This document shows, in pieces, positions 36,655-45,859 of a DNA stretch of 64,000 nucleotides. The DNA comes from Cognataquiflexum aquatile (GTDB taxonomy: Bacteria; Bacteroidota; Bacteroidia; Cytophagales; Cyclobacteriaceae). The notes beneath the pieces are model-generated. The model had not been told where the DNA came from, did no database searches, and saw only the letters and a list, made by a program, of their open reading frames with translations. A program made the translations under genes and the position numbers. The stretch's first letter is position 1. Each line of letters begins with the position of its first letter. Location of the stretch: NCBI RefSeq assembly GCF_003316845.1, contig NZ_QMIK01000004.1:620001-684000 (forward strand), read 5' to 3'.

Positions 36655-36987
36655 TTAAAATTTGAGAGGTTTTACGTCTTCAAGCAACTTCTTGGCTACT
36701 TTCCAATCCGGAAATCGATCAGCATCGATGGTTAAGGTCCGGATTTCTTTTGCCAATTTTCCACTTTCTCTCATTGCTTTCAGGTGAGCACCGCTTTTGG
36801 AGAAATCTTTCAGGCTTTTTTCATCCGGCCAAAGGGTCATGGTGTAGTGTTTAGTCCAAAACCCTGTTTTTTTCATCCCTAAGCTATTACTGCTCTTGAC
36901 TTGAAGCGTAATTGCCAAGGCGGAATTGGCCAATCTGAAAAACAAAAATGCGTTTTTTAGCTCAAGTGAAGTTATCGTGAGTTTCAT
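36655..36987 (-). CDS. DUF3291/ABM-like small protein
   Basis: A 110-residue alpha/beta protein with features of the dimeric ferredoxin-like fold: GFWTKHYTMTLWPDEKSLKDFSKSGAH (about 62-88; described here by region) is the helix-strand unit seen in DUF3291 and antibiotic-biosynthesis-monooxygenase-like proteins. No cofactor residues are evident. It lies 23 bp upstream of the four-TM gene and may share its transcript. Confidence 0.65.
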   Translation of the reverse strand: MKLTITSLELKNAFLFFRLANSALAITLQVKSSNSLGMKKTGFWTKHYTMTLWPDEKSLKDFSKSGAHLKAMRESGKLAKEIRTLTIDADRFPDWKVAKKLLEDVKPLKF

Positions 36988-37015
36988 AAATGTTGATCAT
37001 TTTCAAAGTTTCAAA

Positions 37016-38197
37016 TCAAAGCCTGAATTTTAGGATCTCTGCAACCGTGACGTGGTATTCAAATTCTGTTTGAAGGTAATTGTTGTATGCCATGTAATAA
37101 TAATTGCTTTCCAAAAAATATTCGATGGTAGAGATATGTCCTACGGCCAAAGCTTTGTCCAGGTATTCCTTGCTGTTGAGCGCTGAAAGGACATTTTGGT
37201 ATTCATTCAAAGTAACAGAAAGTTTTTGGTACTTTTCATAAAGCTGGCGAGAGGAAGAATATTTGTCATTTTGAAATTGCAGGACTTTGAGGCCTGAAGT
37301 GGAGAGTTCGGCTTCGCTTTGTCTGACTTTGTATTTGTTTTCCCAAAGTGGGATGGTCGTACCGAAGTGAAATCCATTGAACCTTTGCCCCAAAATAGCT
37401 TGGTGGCGGAAGCCCGCTTCAAGTTTTGGCAGCGCGAGGGATTTGGATAGTTCCAATTGCTTCTGAGCCGAGGCGATGTCCATTTCGACGAATTTCAATG
37501 TCGGATCCTTCGACTGGATTTCACCAAACAATTCTTCAAAATCCCCAATTGGATCCAATACAGGGTATTCTGTGGATTTGAATGTCAATTCCTCACCGCC
37601 ATTGAGTCCGGTCAATCGCTGAGTCAGTTGGTTGACTTGGGAAAGGTTAAGCTGGAAATCTTTGTTGATCTCAATAAGTTGAAGCCTAGCCTTATTGACA
37701 TCGAGGATATTGCCTTCACCGGTACTCAACCTTTTTTCGAAGCTTGCCAATAGACTTTCTGTAAAAGCTTTCCTTTCCTGAAGTTGAATGTGAAGTTTGT
37801 TTCTATAAATCAATTCTATGCAGGTGCTTTTCGCCTCAAAGAGGATTTCTTGCCTGCCGGCATTGTATTGAAAATCTGATTGGGAAACCCTTCCTTCTGA
37901 AAGTTGCTTTCTTTTACTGTATGAGGTAGGAAAATCAAAAGCTTGATTGACCAAAAAGTCCCTCTGATTTCCGGCACTTAAAGGAAATCCATACATAAAA
38001 TCATATTCCACATTGGGATTGTAGAGAGGATTGTTGGACTTGAAACCCAGTTTTTGTGCCTCGGTGTTTTGGGCATTGGCCTGCAGGGTTTTATTGTTTT
38101 TCTCAATTTCCACCAAGATATCTTCCATACTGACTTGTGCCCAAACAGGAAAGGCAACAAATATAGACAGCAGGATTGAACAGATTATATTTTTCAT
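37016..38197 (-). CDS. TolC/CzcC-family outer membrane channel of metal efflux system
   Basis: A 393-residue protein with a signal peptide (MKNIICSILLSIFVAFPVWA, cleaved before QVS) and two repeats of long helices typical of CusC/CzcC (for example LFEAKSTCIELIYRNKL near residue 100). It forms the outer membrane part of a tripartite pump. Its start overlaps the RND gene stop by 4 bp (ATGA), showing tight translational coupling. It is the last gene of the metal efflux operon. Confidence 0.9.
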   Translation of the reverse strand: MKNIICSILLSIFVAFPVWAQVSMEDILVEIEKNNKTLQANAQNTEAQKLGFKSNNPLYNPNVEYDFMYGFPLSAGNQRDFLVNQAFDFPTSYSKRKQLSEGRVSQSDFQYNAGRQEILFEAKSTCIELIYRNKLHIQLQERKAFTESLLASFEKRLSTGEGNILDVNKARLQLIEINKDFQLNLSQVNQLTQRLTGLNGGEELTFKSTEYPVLDPIGDFEELFGEIQSKDPTLKFVEMDIASAQKQLELSKSLALPKLEAGFRHQAILGQRFNGFHFGTTIPLWENKYKVRQSEAELSTSGLKVLQFQNDKYSSSRQLYEKYQKLSVTLNEYQNVLSALNSKEYLDKALAVGHISTIEYFLESNYYYMAYNNYLQTEFEYHVTVAEILKFRL

Positions 38198-41100
38198 TTT
38201 ATCTCAGATTTTGATTTGGATAAATAGTACACCATCGGCACGATGATGAGGTTTAGTAGCGTCGATGTGGTCAATCCCCCTAAAATGACTTTTGCCATCG
38301 GACTTTGGATTTCATTTCCCGGAAGGTCACTCGCCATCGCCAAAGGAATCAATGCCAAGCCTGCGGTGATAGCCGTCATCAAAATGGGACTCAGTCTGTC
38401 TTTAGAGCCTTGGATCACTGTTTGGTAAAGGTCCAACCCTTCTTGTCTCAAAGTTTCATAGTGTGAGACCAACAAAATGCCGTTTCGGGTAGCAATACCA
38501 AACAAAGTGATGAACCCGATGATGGCGGGAATACTTAGAATTCCATTGGTAAAATAGATACTCATTATTCCTCCGATCAGTGCCAAGGGTAAGTTGATGA
38601 GGATGATAGCGGCTATTTTTCCGTTTTTGAATTCTTGAAAAAGGATCAGAAAAATCACTAAAATGGAAAACAAGGAGGCGATCAATAGGGTAGAAGATGC
38701 TTCTTCCTCAGCTTCAAATTGACCGCCGAGTTCGACATGGTAGCCTTCCGGCAATTTGATATTGTCATTGATTCTTTGACGCACTTCATCCACCACGGAT
38801 TTTTGGTCTCTCCCGGCCACATTTGCAGATACAACGGTTTTCCTTTGGACATTTTCCCTGTTGATGGTATTCGGCCCGCTGGCTGATACAATGTCAGCCA
38901 CGTAATGAAGCGGTATTTTTTCTCCGGTATGGGTATCAATCTGGGTGTTGAGGATATCTTCCATTTTCTCCCGGCTTTCCGGATCAAACCGCACAATCAG
39001 GTCGAAGGAACGGTTTTCTTCATAGATATCAGAAACTTTTTCTCCTGATAATCCGACATCCACAAATTCATTGAACTGCCCGATGGTAATCCCATAATGG
39101 CTCAGCATCTCCCTTTTGGCTTTGAGCTGGATTTGGGGGATTTCGATCTGCGGTTCCACGCTGAGGTCCACCAATCCTTCGATATCCTGTATTTCATTTT
39201 TGATCTGATGGCCAAGCGAATTCATCCTGTTGAGGTCCGAGCCGAATATTTTGATGGCGATGTTTGCACGCGTACCAGAAAGCATGTGGTCAATCCTATG
39301 TGAAATAGGTTGGCCAATGGTGATGTTTGCTTCCTTGATGACTGAAAGTTTATCTCTTAAGTCTGCCAAAAACTCTGCTCTTGTTCTTTCACCAAGCTCA
39401 AATGGAACTTCAATTTCAGAGGAATTGACCCCTTGGGCATGTTCATCCAATTCGGATCTGCCTGTTCTGCGGGTGGTAGAGATTACCTCCGGAACAGTCA
39501 ACAGAGCATCTTCCACCCTTTTTCCGATTTTGTTACTTTCCTCCAGAGATATACCTGGCAAAGTTACTGCAGCAATTGTCAATGCACCTTCATTGAATTC
39601 CGGTAAAAAACTTCTTCCCAATTGGGTGGATGCTAAGATCGCTAATAGCAACATGGCGAGTGCTGATCCGATAAATGCCTTTTTCCACTTCATGGCAAAC
39701 TCCAAAAAAGTAACATAGGACAATTGAAGTTTGGTTACAAGCCAACTTTCCTTTTCCTGTTTTTCGAGCCTTTCTTCGTTGGTCAGCATGTAGCTGCAAA
39801 GCACCGGGGTCAATGTGATGGCAATAATGAGGGAAGCAAAAAGAGCCACGATAAAGGCAATGCCAAGCGGTGCCAAAAGCTTTCCTTCCATTCCTGATAG
39901 AAAAAAGAGCGGAATAAATGCCACAATGATGATAAACGTAGCATTTATGATGGATTGGCGGATTTCAAAGGAGCCATTGAATATCACCTCAAGCTGATTG
40001 GTTCTTTCTGCCTTTGGTTTTTTGGCATTTTCCTTCAGCCTTTTCAAAACGTTTTCTACATCAATGATGGCATCGTCAACCAAATCTCCGATCGCGATCG
40101 CCATCCCTCCCAAACTCATGGTATTGATCGTAAAACCAAGCCATTTTAGAGTAAGTATAGCAACCAGCAAGGAAATCGGAATCGCCAAAAGGGAAATGAC
40201 CGTTGCCCTCCAATTCATCAAAAACAAAAAGAGAACGATCACCACAAAGGCACTACCTTCCATCAGCGTTCTTTGGATATTACTGATGGAAGCGTTGATA
40301 AAATCGGCCTGCCTAAAGGCATTTGTATTGAAAATGATGTCTGCAGGAAGGGATTTTTGGAGGTCAGATACTGCCTCGTCGATTTTATTGGTCAGGTTTA
40401 GGGTATTGATGTTAGGTTGCTTAGAGACTGCTAACACAATGGATGGCTTGCCGTTGCTGGAAGCATCTCCGATTTTTGGTGCCGCTCCGATTTTGATTTC
40501 TGCGACATCTTCGATCCTAATGATCTGTCCGTTTGATTTTTTAATGATGGATCGCCCGATTTCCCCTACCTCATTGGTCCGGCCTATTCCTTTGATGATG
40601 TATTCGTTGCCGTATTCATTCAAAAATCCTCCCGAAGAGTTGCCGTTTGATTCCCCCGCAGCAGCAATAAGTTCCGAAAGAGAGACACCATGAAAATTCA
40701 TCCTTTGGGGATTGGCCTGTATTTGGTATTGCTTAAAATCTCCGCCATAGACGATTACCTGAGCGACACCACCTGTAGCCAATAACCTTGGACGGATAAT
40801 CCAATCAGCGATGGTCCGCAAGTCCATCATGGAAGTGCTGTCCGCGGTCAAAGCGACAAACATGATTTCACCCATGATGGAGGACTGAGGTGCCATGGTT
40901 GGAGAACCGACTCCCATTGGCAGCTTGTCTGAGATGGTGGCTAATTTTTCATTCACTACCTGCCTCGCAAGGTAAATATCCGTATCCCATTCGAATTCAA
41001 CCCAAACTATAGAGAAGCCTCCTGAAGAAGCACTTCGGACACGCCTTACATTACTTGCACCGTTGACGGATGTTTCTATGGGAAAGGTGACAAGACGCTC

Positions 41101-41283
41101 TACTTCTTCCGGGGCCATGCCGTGGGCTTCAGTCAAGACCACCACAGTTGGGGCTGTCAGGTCAGGAAAAACATCCACTTCCATATTGAACGCTATGTAT
41201 GTTCCAAAAAGTGACAACAAGCCAAAGCCGATAATGACCAAAAGGCGGTTGTTAAGTGAAAATTTTAAAATTCTGTTGAGCAT
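38194..41283 (-). CDS. Heavy-metal efflux RND transporter (CusA/CzcA family)
   Basis: A 1029-residue proton-driven pump with twelve TM segments and two large periplasmic loops. The N-terminus (FNMEVDVFPDLTAPTVVVL, about 32-50) and EAHGMAPEEVERLVTFPIE (53-71) are typical of the HME subgroup. In TM4 the proton-relay motif reads GMAIAIGDLVDDAIIDVEN (393-411), unlike the DFGxxVDGAVV of classical CzcA or the motif of Cu/Ag-type CusA, so the metal cannot be named. It lies between the adaptor gene (67 bp upstream) and the channel gene (4-bp overlap). Confidence 0.94.
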   Translation of the reverse strand: MLNRILKFSLNNRLLVIIGFGLLSLFGTYIAFNMEVDVFPDLTAPTVVVLTEAHGMAPEEVERLVTFPIETSVNGASNVRRVRSASSGGFSIVWVEFEWDTDIYLARQVVNEKLATISDKLPMGVGSPTMAPQSSIMGEIMFVALTADSTSMMDLRTIADWIIRPRLLATGGVAQVIVYGGDFKQYQIQANPQRMNFHGVSLSELIAAAGESNGNSSGGFLNEYGNEYIIKGIGRTNEVGEIGRSIIKKSNGQIIRIEDVAEIKIGAAPKIGDASSNGKPSIVLAVSKQPNINTLNLTNKIDEAVSDLQKSLPADIIFNTNAFRQADFINASISNIQRTLMEGSAFVVIVLFLFLMNWRATVISLLAIPISLLVAILTLKWLGFTINTMSLGGMAIAIGDLVDDAIIDVENVLKRLKENAKKPKAERTNQLEVIFNGSFEIRQSIINATFIIIVAFIPLFFLSGMEGKLLAPLGIAFIVALFASLIIAITLTPVLCSYMLTNEERLEKQEKESWLVTKLQLSYVTFLEFAMKWKKAFIGSALAMLLLAILASTQLGRSFLPEFNEGALTIAAVTLPGISLEESNKIGKRVEDALLTVPEVISTTRRTGRSELDEHAQGVNSSEIEVPFELGERTRAEFLADLRDKLSVIKEANITIGQPISHRIDHMLSGTRANIAIKIFGSDLNRMNSLGHQIKNEIQDIEGLVDLSVEPQIEIPQIQLKAKREMLSHYGITIGQFNEFVDVGLSGEKVSDIYEENRSFDLIVRFDPESREKMEDILNTQIDTHTGEKIPLHYVADIVSASGPNTINRENVQRKTVVSANVAGRDQKSVVDEVRQRINDNIKLPEGYHVELGGQFEAEEEASSTLLIASLFSILVIFLILFQEFKNGKIAAIILINLPLALIGGIMSIYFTNGILSIPAIIGFITLFGIATRNGILLVSHYETLRQEGLDLYQTVIQGSKDRLSPILMTAITAGLALIPLAMASDLPGNEIQSPMAKVILGGLTTSTLLNLIIVPMVYYLSKSKSEIK

Positions 41284-41350
41284 GTTTTTCGTGATGTATT
41301 ATTTTGAAAATCAGTAGAGTAAGGTCCTATCCCTACAAAACAACTCAAGG

Positions 41351-42847
41351 TCAATGGGAGTGGCCATGCTCAGGAATCGCTCCTGAAGCACTAGCCAATT
41401 TGATGGCATAAGCTCCTTTGGTGACGACTCTTTCCCCTTCTTTCACCCCTGAAAGTACCTGCACATATTTTCCGTCATTGCCCCCCAATTTGATTTCTCT
41501 TTTCTCAAAAGTTTCTCCTCCCGTTTGTACAAAAACAAAGAAATTTCCGAGCTCTTCCATCAAGGCAGAGGAGGGAATCACCAAAGCATCCGGTATTTGT
41601 GAGGATTTTAAGTAAACCTCCGCTACAGACCCCGGGATGATATTTCCAATGTTGTCGATTTCAAAAGTGATAGGAATATAAGCTGCATTTTCAGTAGTGC
41701 TTTTTCCATAGGATATTACCTTACCGTTCAATTCCTCTATATTATATATTTTTTCCTCGCTGACAATTCTGAAATTGGCTGAGGTGATGGATGGCAGCTT
41801 CTGAAAATATCTTTGGGAAACATTGGCCTGAAGCATTACTTTTTTGTTTTTGCTCACCAAGGCCAAAGGCATGCCCGGTTCTACAAATTGGCCTTCTGAA
41901 ACCAAAAGGTTTTTTAAAAATCCTGAGGAATTGGCCGTTACTTTTTGACCCGTGGAAGAATAGTTTTTGGCAACCGCCTGAAAGCTAGCTTGTGTACTTT
42001 CATAGGCAAGCTTTGTCTGTAAAAAGTCTTTTTCAGAGATAATTTTATCCTGAACCAAAATTGAAGCCCTTTCAAACTCCGCTTTGGCCAATTCGTATTT
42101 GGCTTTGGTCTCTTTATAATAAACCTCAGTGTTGCCTTGGGAAAGGTTTCCTCCGGAAATCGTGAACAATAAGTCTCCTACATTCAATTTGGATCCAATC
42201 ACTGTTTTATTACTGGAAAACAAGACGGCACCACTCGAATTTGCAGTAATCACTGTTTCATCACCGGGAGCTGCAACGACTTGGCCACTGGTTTTCAGGA
42301 TTTCCCTGAAAGGCATTGTCTGGACAGGTTCATTAGCAAATTCAATGTTCCAGGCCTGAGGTTTCAAATAAGTGATTTCCTCACCGGTTTCAGAACCTTT
42401 TTGACTTCTGACTACAGCTACTAAATCGGGGAAAACCTCGATGTTTTCAAACACAAATTGTTCAGAACCCTGACCGGATTGGACATCAAAGGTGAGTTTT
42501 CCTGCACCAGTTGATTCCGGGGTGATTTCAACTTCATAGATGCCTGTGCTTGCTTGGCTATTGACCTCAGCCAAAATGCTTTTTCCTTTCACAGTCAGGG
42601 TAGCCTTGATTTTTCCATCCTGAATCGGCTGGAATTTTTCCCCAAGACTGGTCAGGTGAACCATCATAGTGGTTGGTTTTCCGGCTATCAGGTAAGGAAA
42701 GTCTACAAAAAGCTCGATTTTATCTGAGTAGGAAGTCAATGCCACGGGTGGGATGGATTCTTCCTCGTCATGGCTATGGTCATGGGCCTCATTGCAACTG
42801 AAAGCAAGAACCAATAGCCAAGCCAAAAGGGTATTTGCCTTTTTCAT
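41351..42847 (-). CDS. Efflux RND periplasmic adaptor, His-rich lipoprotein
   Basis: A 498-residue membrane-fusion protein with a lipoprotein signal (lipobox FSC at residue 18) and a His-rich start right after the lipid Cys (NEAHDHSHDEE). It also ends in HGHSH. The central part has the barrel-sandwich/lipoyl and coiled-coil segments of CusB/CzcB adaptors (LAKAEFERASILVQDKIISE around 250-270, and VTANSSGFLKNLLVSEGQFV). An extra ~180-residue N-terminal beta domain precedes them. The His clusters suggest metal capture in the periplasm. Confidence 0.92.
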   Translation of the reverse strand: MKKANTLLAWLLVLAFSCNEAHDHSHDEEESIPPVALTSYSDKIELFVDFPYLIAGKPTTMMVHLTSLGEKFQPIQDGKIKATLTVKGKSILAEVNSQASTGIYEVEITPESTGAGKLTFDVQSGQGSEQFVFENIEVFPDLVAVVRSQKGSETGEEITYLKPQAWNIEFANEPVQTMPFREILKTSGQVVAAPGDETVITANSSGAVLFSSNKTVIGSKLNVGDLLFTISGGNLSQGNTEVYYKETKAKYELAKAEFERASILVQDKIISEKDFLQTKLAYESTQASFQAVAKNYSSTGQKVTANSSGFLKNLLVSEGQFVEPGMPLALVSKNKKVMLQANVSQRYFQKLPSITSANFRIVSEEKIYNIEELNGKVISYGKSTTENAAYIPITFEIDNIGNIIPGSVAEVYLKSSQIPDALVIPSSALMEELGNFFVFVQTGGETFEKREIKLGGNDGKYVQVLSGVKEGERVVTKGAYAIKLASASGAIPEHGHSH

Positions 42848-42924
42848 GGTAATTCAATTAATGTTTTTAAATAGGGGAAGGTGTGACAATAAGCATCCAA
42901 TAAGGATAAGGGGTCACTATGAAA

Positions 42925-43329
42925 TCAAGTAAAAAAAGGAGGTGCCCTTAGGCCTCCAGGGGGAAAATAATTGGAAATGAATAACGAGTCTTGGTAATCA
43001 AAAAAGAATTTTTGACATAGGCTTAAAGGAAAATTGAGTCCAATATTAGTTGGCACTATGGCAAGGAAAGTGAAATTTTCGTTGTTGAAGTTCTCGTCAA
43101 TGTTTGGACAGGAGATGCATTCGACCCCTTTTTGTCCCTGGTGGATGTTAAATAGGACATGATTTAGATGTCTGTCTTGGCGATCGGAATCATGTACAAT
43201 ATGTGGGAGTTGTTCTTGGAAATCTGGAAACTCTACGTGTCCGTGGTGATGGTGAGGAACAATGCTGTGTCCCAACATCATCAATGTGGAAAGAGAAAGA
43301 AAAAATATGGACAAATATTGTTTCAGCAT
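42925..43329 (-). CDS. Small exported His-rich protein, first gene of the metal efflux operon
   Basis: A 134-residue protein with an N-terminal hydrophobic segment (MLKQYLSIFFLSLSTLMMLG) followed by HSIVPHHHHGH (about 21-31), further His pairs and a CISC pair near residue 71. It was not assigned to a named family, but similar His-rich proteins precede CusB-like genes in Bacteroidota, and metal binding is a reasonable inference. It lies 77 bp before the adaptor gene. A perfect 16-bp palindrome lies 25 bp upstream of its start. Confidence 0.78.
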   Translation of the reverse strand: MLKQYLSIFFLSLSTLMMLGHSIVPHHHHGHVEFPDFQEQLPHIVHDSDRQDRHLNHVLFNIHQGQKGVECISCPNIDENFNNENFTFLAIVPTNIGLNFPLSLCQKFFFDYQDSLFISNYFPPGGLRAPPFFT

Positions 43330-43354
43330 TTAAATCAAATATAAAGAACCCATC

Positions 43355-43370
43355 AAATGATTCATCATTT
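43355..43370. promoter_or_regulatory. Candidate operator of metal efflux operon
   Basis: AAATGAT-TC-ATCATTT is a perfect dyad with 7-bp arms. It is placed 25 bp upstream of the first gene of the operon, and a further AAATGAT half site occurs at about 43396-43402. A metal-responsive or MarR/ArsR-like repressor could bind it. No regulator gene is adjacent. Confidence 0.45.
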
Positions 43371-43428
43371 AAGGCAAATTAACTGTTTTAAATATAAATG
43401 ATCCAAATAAACTGCTTGATGACAAAAG

Positions 43429-43854
43429 TCACTTAGTTGGGTATTTTTCAAGAATGAATTTGATAGATTCTTTGGCCAAAGCCTTGATGACATCTTCCTT
43501 CACATCTGAAAGCTTGTTGATATACACACAGGATTTACCGTTTTTGAATTTGCCTAATTGGGAAAGTAGAGAACCGTGATGACCTTCTACATCGCAGGAA
43601 AAATAAAGAGAAATAGCAGCCTTTCTTGGTGAAAATCCAGTTAGAGGCGCATCATCCTCCCGGCCGCTGTCATATTTGTAGTGGTATGACCCAAAGCCAA
43701 TAATACTGGAGCCCCACATCTTTGGATCAAAACCGGAGGCTTCCCTGAAAATCCGGATCAGTTCAAAGCTATCTTTTCTTTTTTGATCGTCTTCTATCGC
43801 ATTGATAAAATCCGCCACGGAGCCTTCAGTTTCCTGTGTTTTGTTTTTAGCCAT
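43429..43854 (-). CDS. DUF1801 (YdhG-like) protein
   Basis: A 141-residue protein of the DUF1801 family: MWGSSIIGFGSYHYKY (about 46-61) and RKAAISLYFSC match the conserved core, and FKNGKSCVYINKLSDV the C-terminal part. The biochemical function of the family is unknown. It starts 4 bp after the stop of the upstream DUF1801/YdeI-type gene, so the two form an operon. Confidence 0.85.
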   Translation of the reverse strand: MAKNKTQETEGSVADFINAIEDDQKRKDSFELIRIFREASGFDPKMWGSSIIGFGSYHYKYDSGREDDAPLTGFSPRKAAISLYFSCDVEGHHGSLLSQLGKFKNGKSCVYINKLSDVKEDVIKALAKESIKFILEKYPTK

Positions 43855-43858
43855 GGTT

Positions 43859-44413
43859 TTATTTGTATTTGTCGTTAAGGCCGATTCCCTGTATGATCAT
43901 AGGTTTGATTTTTTCAAGTCTCGTTAACTGTGTTGCTTCCCGTTTGGCTTCCTGAATATAAGCCGAATATTCTTTTTGCTTGTAGGGGCTGAGTTTTTCA
44001 AAACAGAAATTGAGTTCTTCATCCGAACACAGTGCTTCACTGAGTATGTTGGAGATTTCTATTTCTTTAGATTTTTCGGCTTCAGGTTTGGGCCCTTTTT
44101 TTGCATTTTCAATAGCTTCATTGATATAGGCGACGATTAATTCAGGATTGAGTTCTTCTATATCATGGAATCTCCATTGCCGTTGTGACTTGGTTTTACC
44201 CTCCTGTGCATTGACCAAAACCTGCAATGGATCTGACAAAGAAACCCCGTCGTAAAACCAAATCCCGACATAGGATTTGAATGCCGCGATGCCCAAAACA
44301 TTTTGACCCTGATAGGTATAGACATCAATTCCCCATTTGACAGTTCTCACAAGTTCCGTTTGTGAAATAACGGATTTCAGTTTTTTCAATATTTCCTTTG
44401 GGTTTTTGATCAT
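43859..44413 (-). CDS. DUF1801 plus YdeI/OmpD-associated domain protein
   Basis: A 184-residue protein. Residues 1-110 resemble DUF1801 (TVKWGIDVYTYQGQNVLGIAAFKSYVGIWFYDG, in the region 23-56), and residues 125-180 (LNFCFEKLSPYKQKEYSAYI, then EAKREATQLTRLEKI) match the YdeI/OmpD-associated domain. Members are linked loosely to stress or envelope functions; the activity is unknown. A 30-bp dyad lies 13 bp upstream of the start. Confidence 0.83.
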   Translation of the reverse strand: MIKNPKEILKKLKSVISQTELVRTVKWGIDVYTYQGQNVLGIAAFKSYVGIWFYDGVSLSDPLQVLVNAQEGKTKSQRQWRFHDIEELNPELIVAYINEAIENAKKGPKPEAEKSKEIEISNILSEALCSDEELNFCFEKLSPYKQKEYSAYIQEAKREATQLTRLEKIKPMIIQGIGLNDKYK

Positions 44414-44426
44414 TTTGGGAAGGATT

Positions 44427-44456
44427 TGAATCAGAATCTAATTTAATTCTGATTCA
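44427..44456. promoter_or_regulatory. Dyad with 11-bp perfect arms upstream of the YdeI-like gene
   Basis: TGAATCAGAAT (44427-44437) and ATTCTGATTCA (44446-44456) are exact inverted repeats around an 8-bp spacer. It lies 13 bp from the start codon and lacks a T-tract in either direction, so an operator or a leader RNA hairpin is more likely than a terminator. Confidence 0.5.
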
Positions 44457-44555
44457 GATAAAATACCAGCCTTAGGCTTGGACAAAAAATAATGAAATAG
44501 CACCAAAGGAACAAAAGTCGGCCTTTTATGCCTTTTGGTCATAACTCACATAACA

Positions 44556-45803
44556 TCAAAGTTTTGAAGGATCACCCAGTTTTCCCATAAATAGAATCGC
44601 ACCACTGTGTTTTTCCTGAATAAAGAAAATGAAAGGTTTGTCCAAAGTAACTACTGAAGGTAAGGAAGGTCCGGCTGAAGTTTTTTCTATGACTTCCACA
44701 ATGGTAGCTGCTGCCGCCTCGCTGCCTTTTTCATCTACTTCAATCATTGCATCATGAATGACTCTGGAGATTTTCAGATCATCAGTGGGATTAGAAAACA
44801 ATTTGGTGAAGTTATCGGGATGGAAATAGAAAGGCCTGACCAAACCCATTTGAATGAGGTCATCTTTCATGTTTGCCATTTTGTACTTCATCTTGAATTT
44901 GGGCATTTTAAGAATGAAGTTTTGCTCTGACGAGTTTTTTCTCCACATTTCAATGTTACCCAAATTCAAATATTGGCTTACCTGATCAAGATCTCCTTGC
45001 GGATTGTACAGAATTCCCATGGAATATTGGCCTGTGGAATAGGGTATTTCAAAGTAGTGGTATCCATCTCCAAAATAACTTCTAAATGCGGAAGGTTTAT
45101 CCAAATCCATCATGTCTACCAGAACAGGATTCCCAGGAATAGGATAAAAGTTTTCCTTTTTGGTTTTGGAAGCTACAAATTGATACTTCCAGTCAGCTTT
45201 GTAATATATGGCATTGACCAAATACATGACGGCATCGGAGGGGATTTCATCCAGCATATCCTTTATCAGGTCGTTTGTCTTTTGAGCAATCCAGTTGTTG
45301 ATGATGTTGACTGAATTGGGATTTAGCATGTCAAGTCCGGCGATTTCAGCATTATAATATTCCCTAGCGGTATTTTTGAAAGGCACTTGTACTTGATACT
45401 CCTGCTTGTACCAAATGGCATTGGCAATGGACAATTTAACTTTCGGATCAACTTGGAGCAAAAATTCGGTCAATTCTTTGGAGCCACTGTTGGCATCATT
45501 AATACTCATCCCTTCATACCTCAGAAGATCTACAAATTCTTGAAGAACTTCACTCTCGTTTCCGTTCATGGTCATAGAGAGTGCCTGATGAATGCTATAA
45601 GGACTATAAAATTGATTGGCTTCATCAGGGTCATTCAACTGAGCAAAAAGATCAAGCGCGAATTTTGTACTTGAATTGGCCAGTTCTTTCTCATATGTGG
45701 CCAATGTCCTCAAATTTGCTTCTGTTGGTTTTATTTCTTCGGAAGGCACACAGGCAAAGAATAGTGCACCAAATGAAAAGAGGGGAAGGAGAAGTTTTTT
45801 CAT
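44556..45803 (-). CDS. Serpin-family protease inhibitor, lipoprotein
   Basis: A 415-residue serpin with a lipoprotein signal (lipobox FAC at residue 18), so probably anchored in an envelope membrane. The hinge of the reactive loop reads EVDEKGSEAAAAT (about 352-364), which has the small residues needed for loop insertion, so it is likely inhibitory. By alignment with the standard serpin spacing P1 falls on Lys in EVIEKTSAG, suggesting trypsin-like targets. PFIFFI and HSGAILFMGKL form the C-terminal signature. It lies 56 bp downstream of metZ on the same strand. Confidence 0.93.
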   Translation of the reverse strand: MKKLLLPLFSFGALFFACVPSEEIKPTEANLRTLATYEKELANSSTKFALDLFAQLNDPDEANQFYSPYSIHQALSMTMNGNESEVLQEFVDLLRYEGMSINDANSGSKELTEFLLQVDPKVKLSIANAIWYKQEYQVQVPFKNTAREYYNAEIAGLDMLNPNSVNIINNWIAQKTNDLIKDMLDEIPSDAVMYLVNAIYYKADWKYQFVASKTKKENFYPIPGNPVLVDMMDLDKPSAFRSYFGDGYHYFEIPYSTGQYSMGILYNPQGDLDQVSQYLNLGNIEMWRKNSSEQNFILKMPKFKMKYKMANMKDDLIQMGLVRPFYFHPDNFTKLFSNPTDDLKISRVIHDAMIEVDEKGSEAAAATIVEVIEKTSAGPSLPSVVTLDKPFIFFIQEKHSGAILFMGKLGDPSKL

Positions 45804-45859
45804 AGTTTGAGCATTTGATTGACTAAACGGAGAATAGTGCCAAAACGCTACAATGAAAA

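Noticed and set aside
39998-40693. A 231-codon open frame on the plus strand
   Set aside because: Antisense to the RND pump; the low-complexity hydrophobic/Ser sequence reflects the complementary codons.
43336-43343. TATATTTG as -7 promoter box of the metal efflux operon
   Set aside because: It matches the consensus, but transcription would begin at the start codon itself, so a leaderless message would be required.
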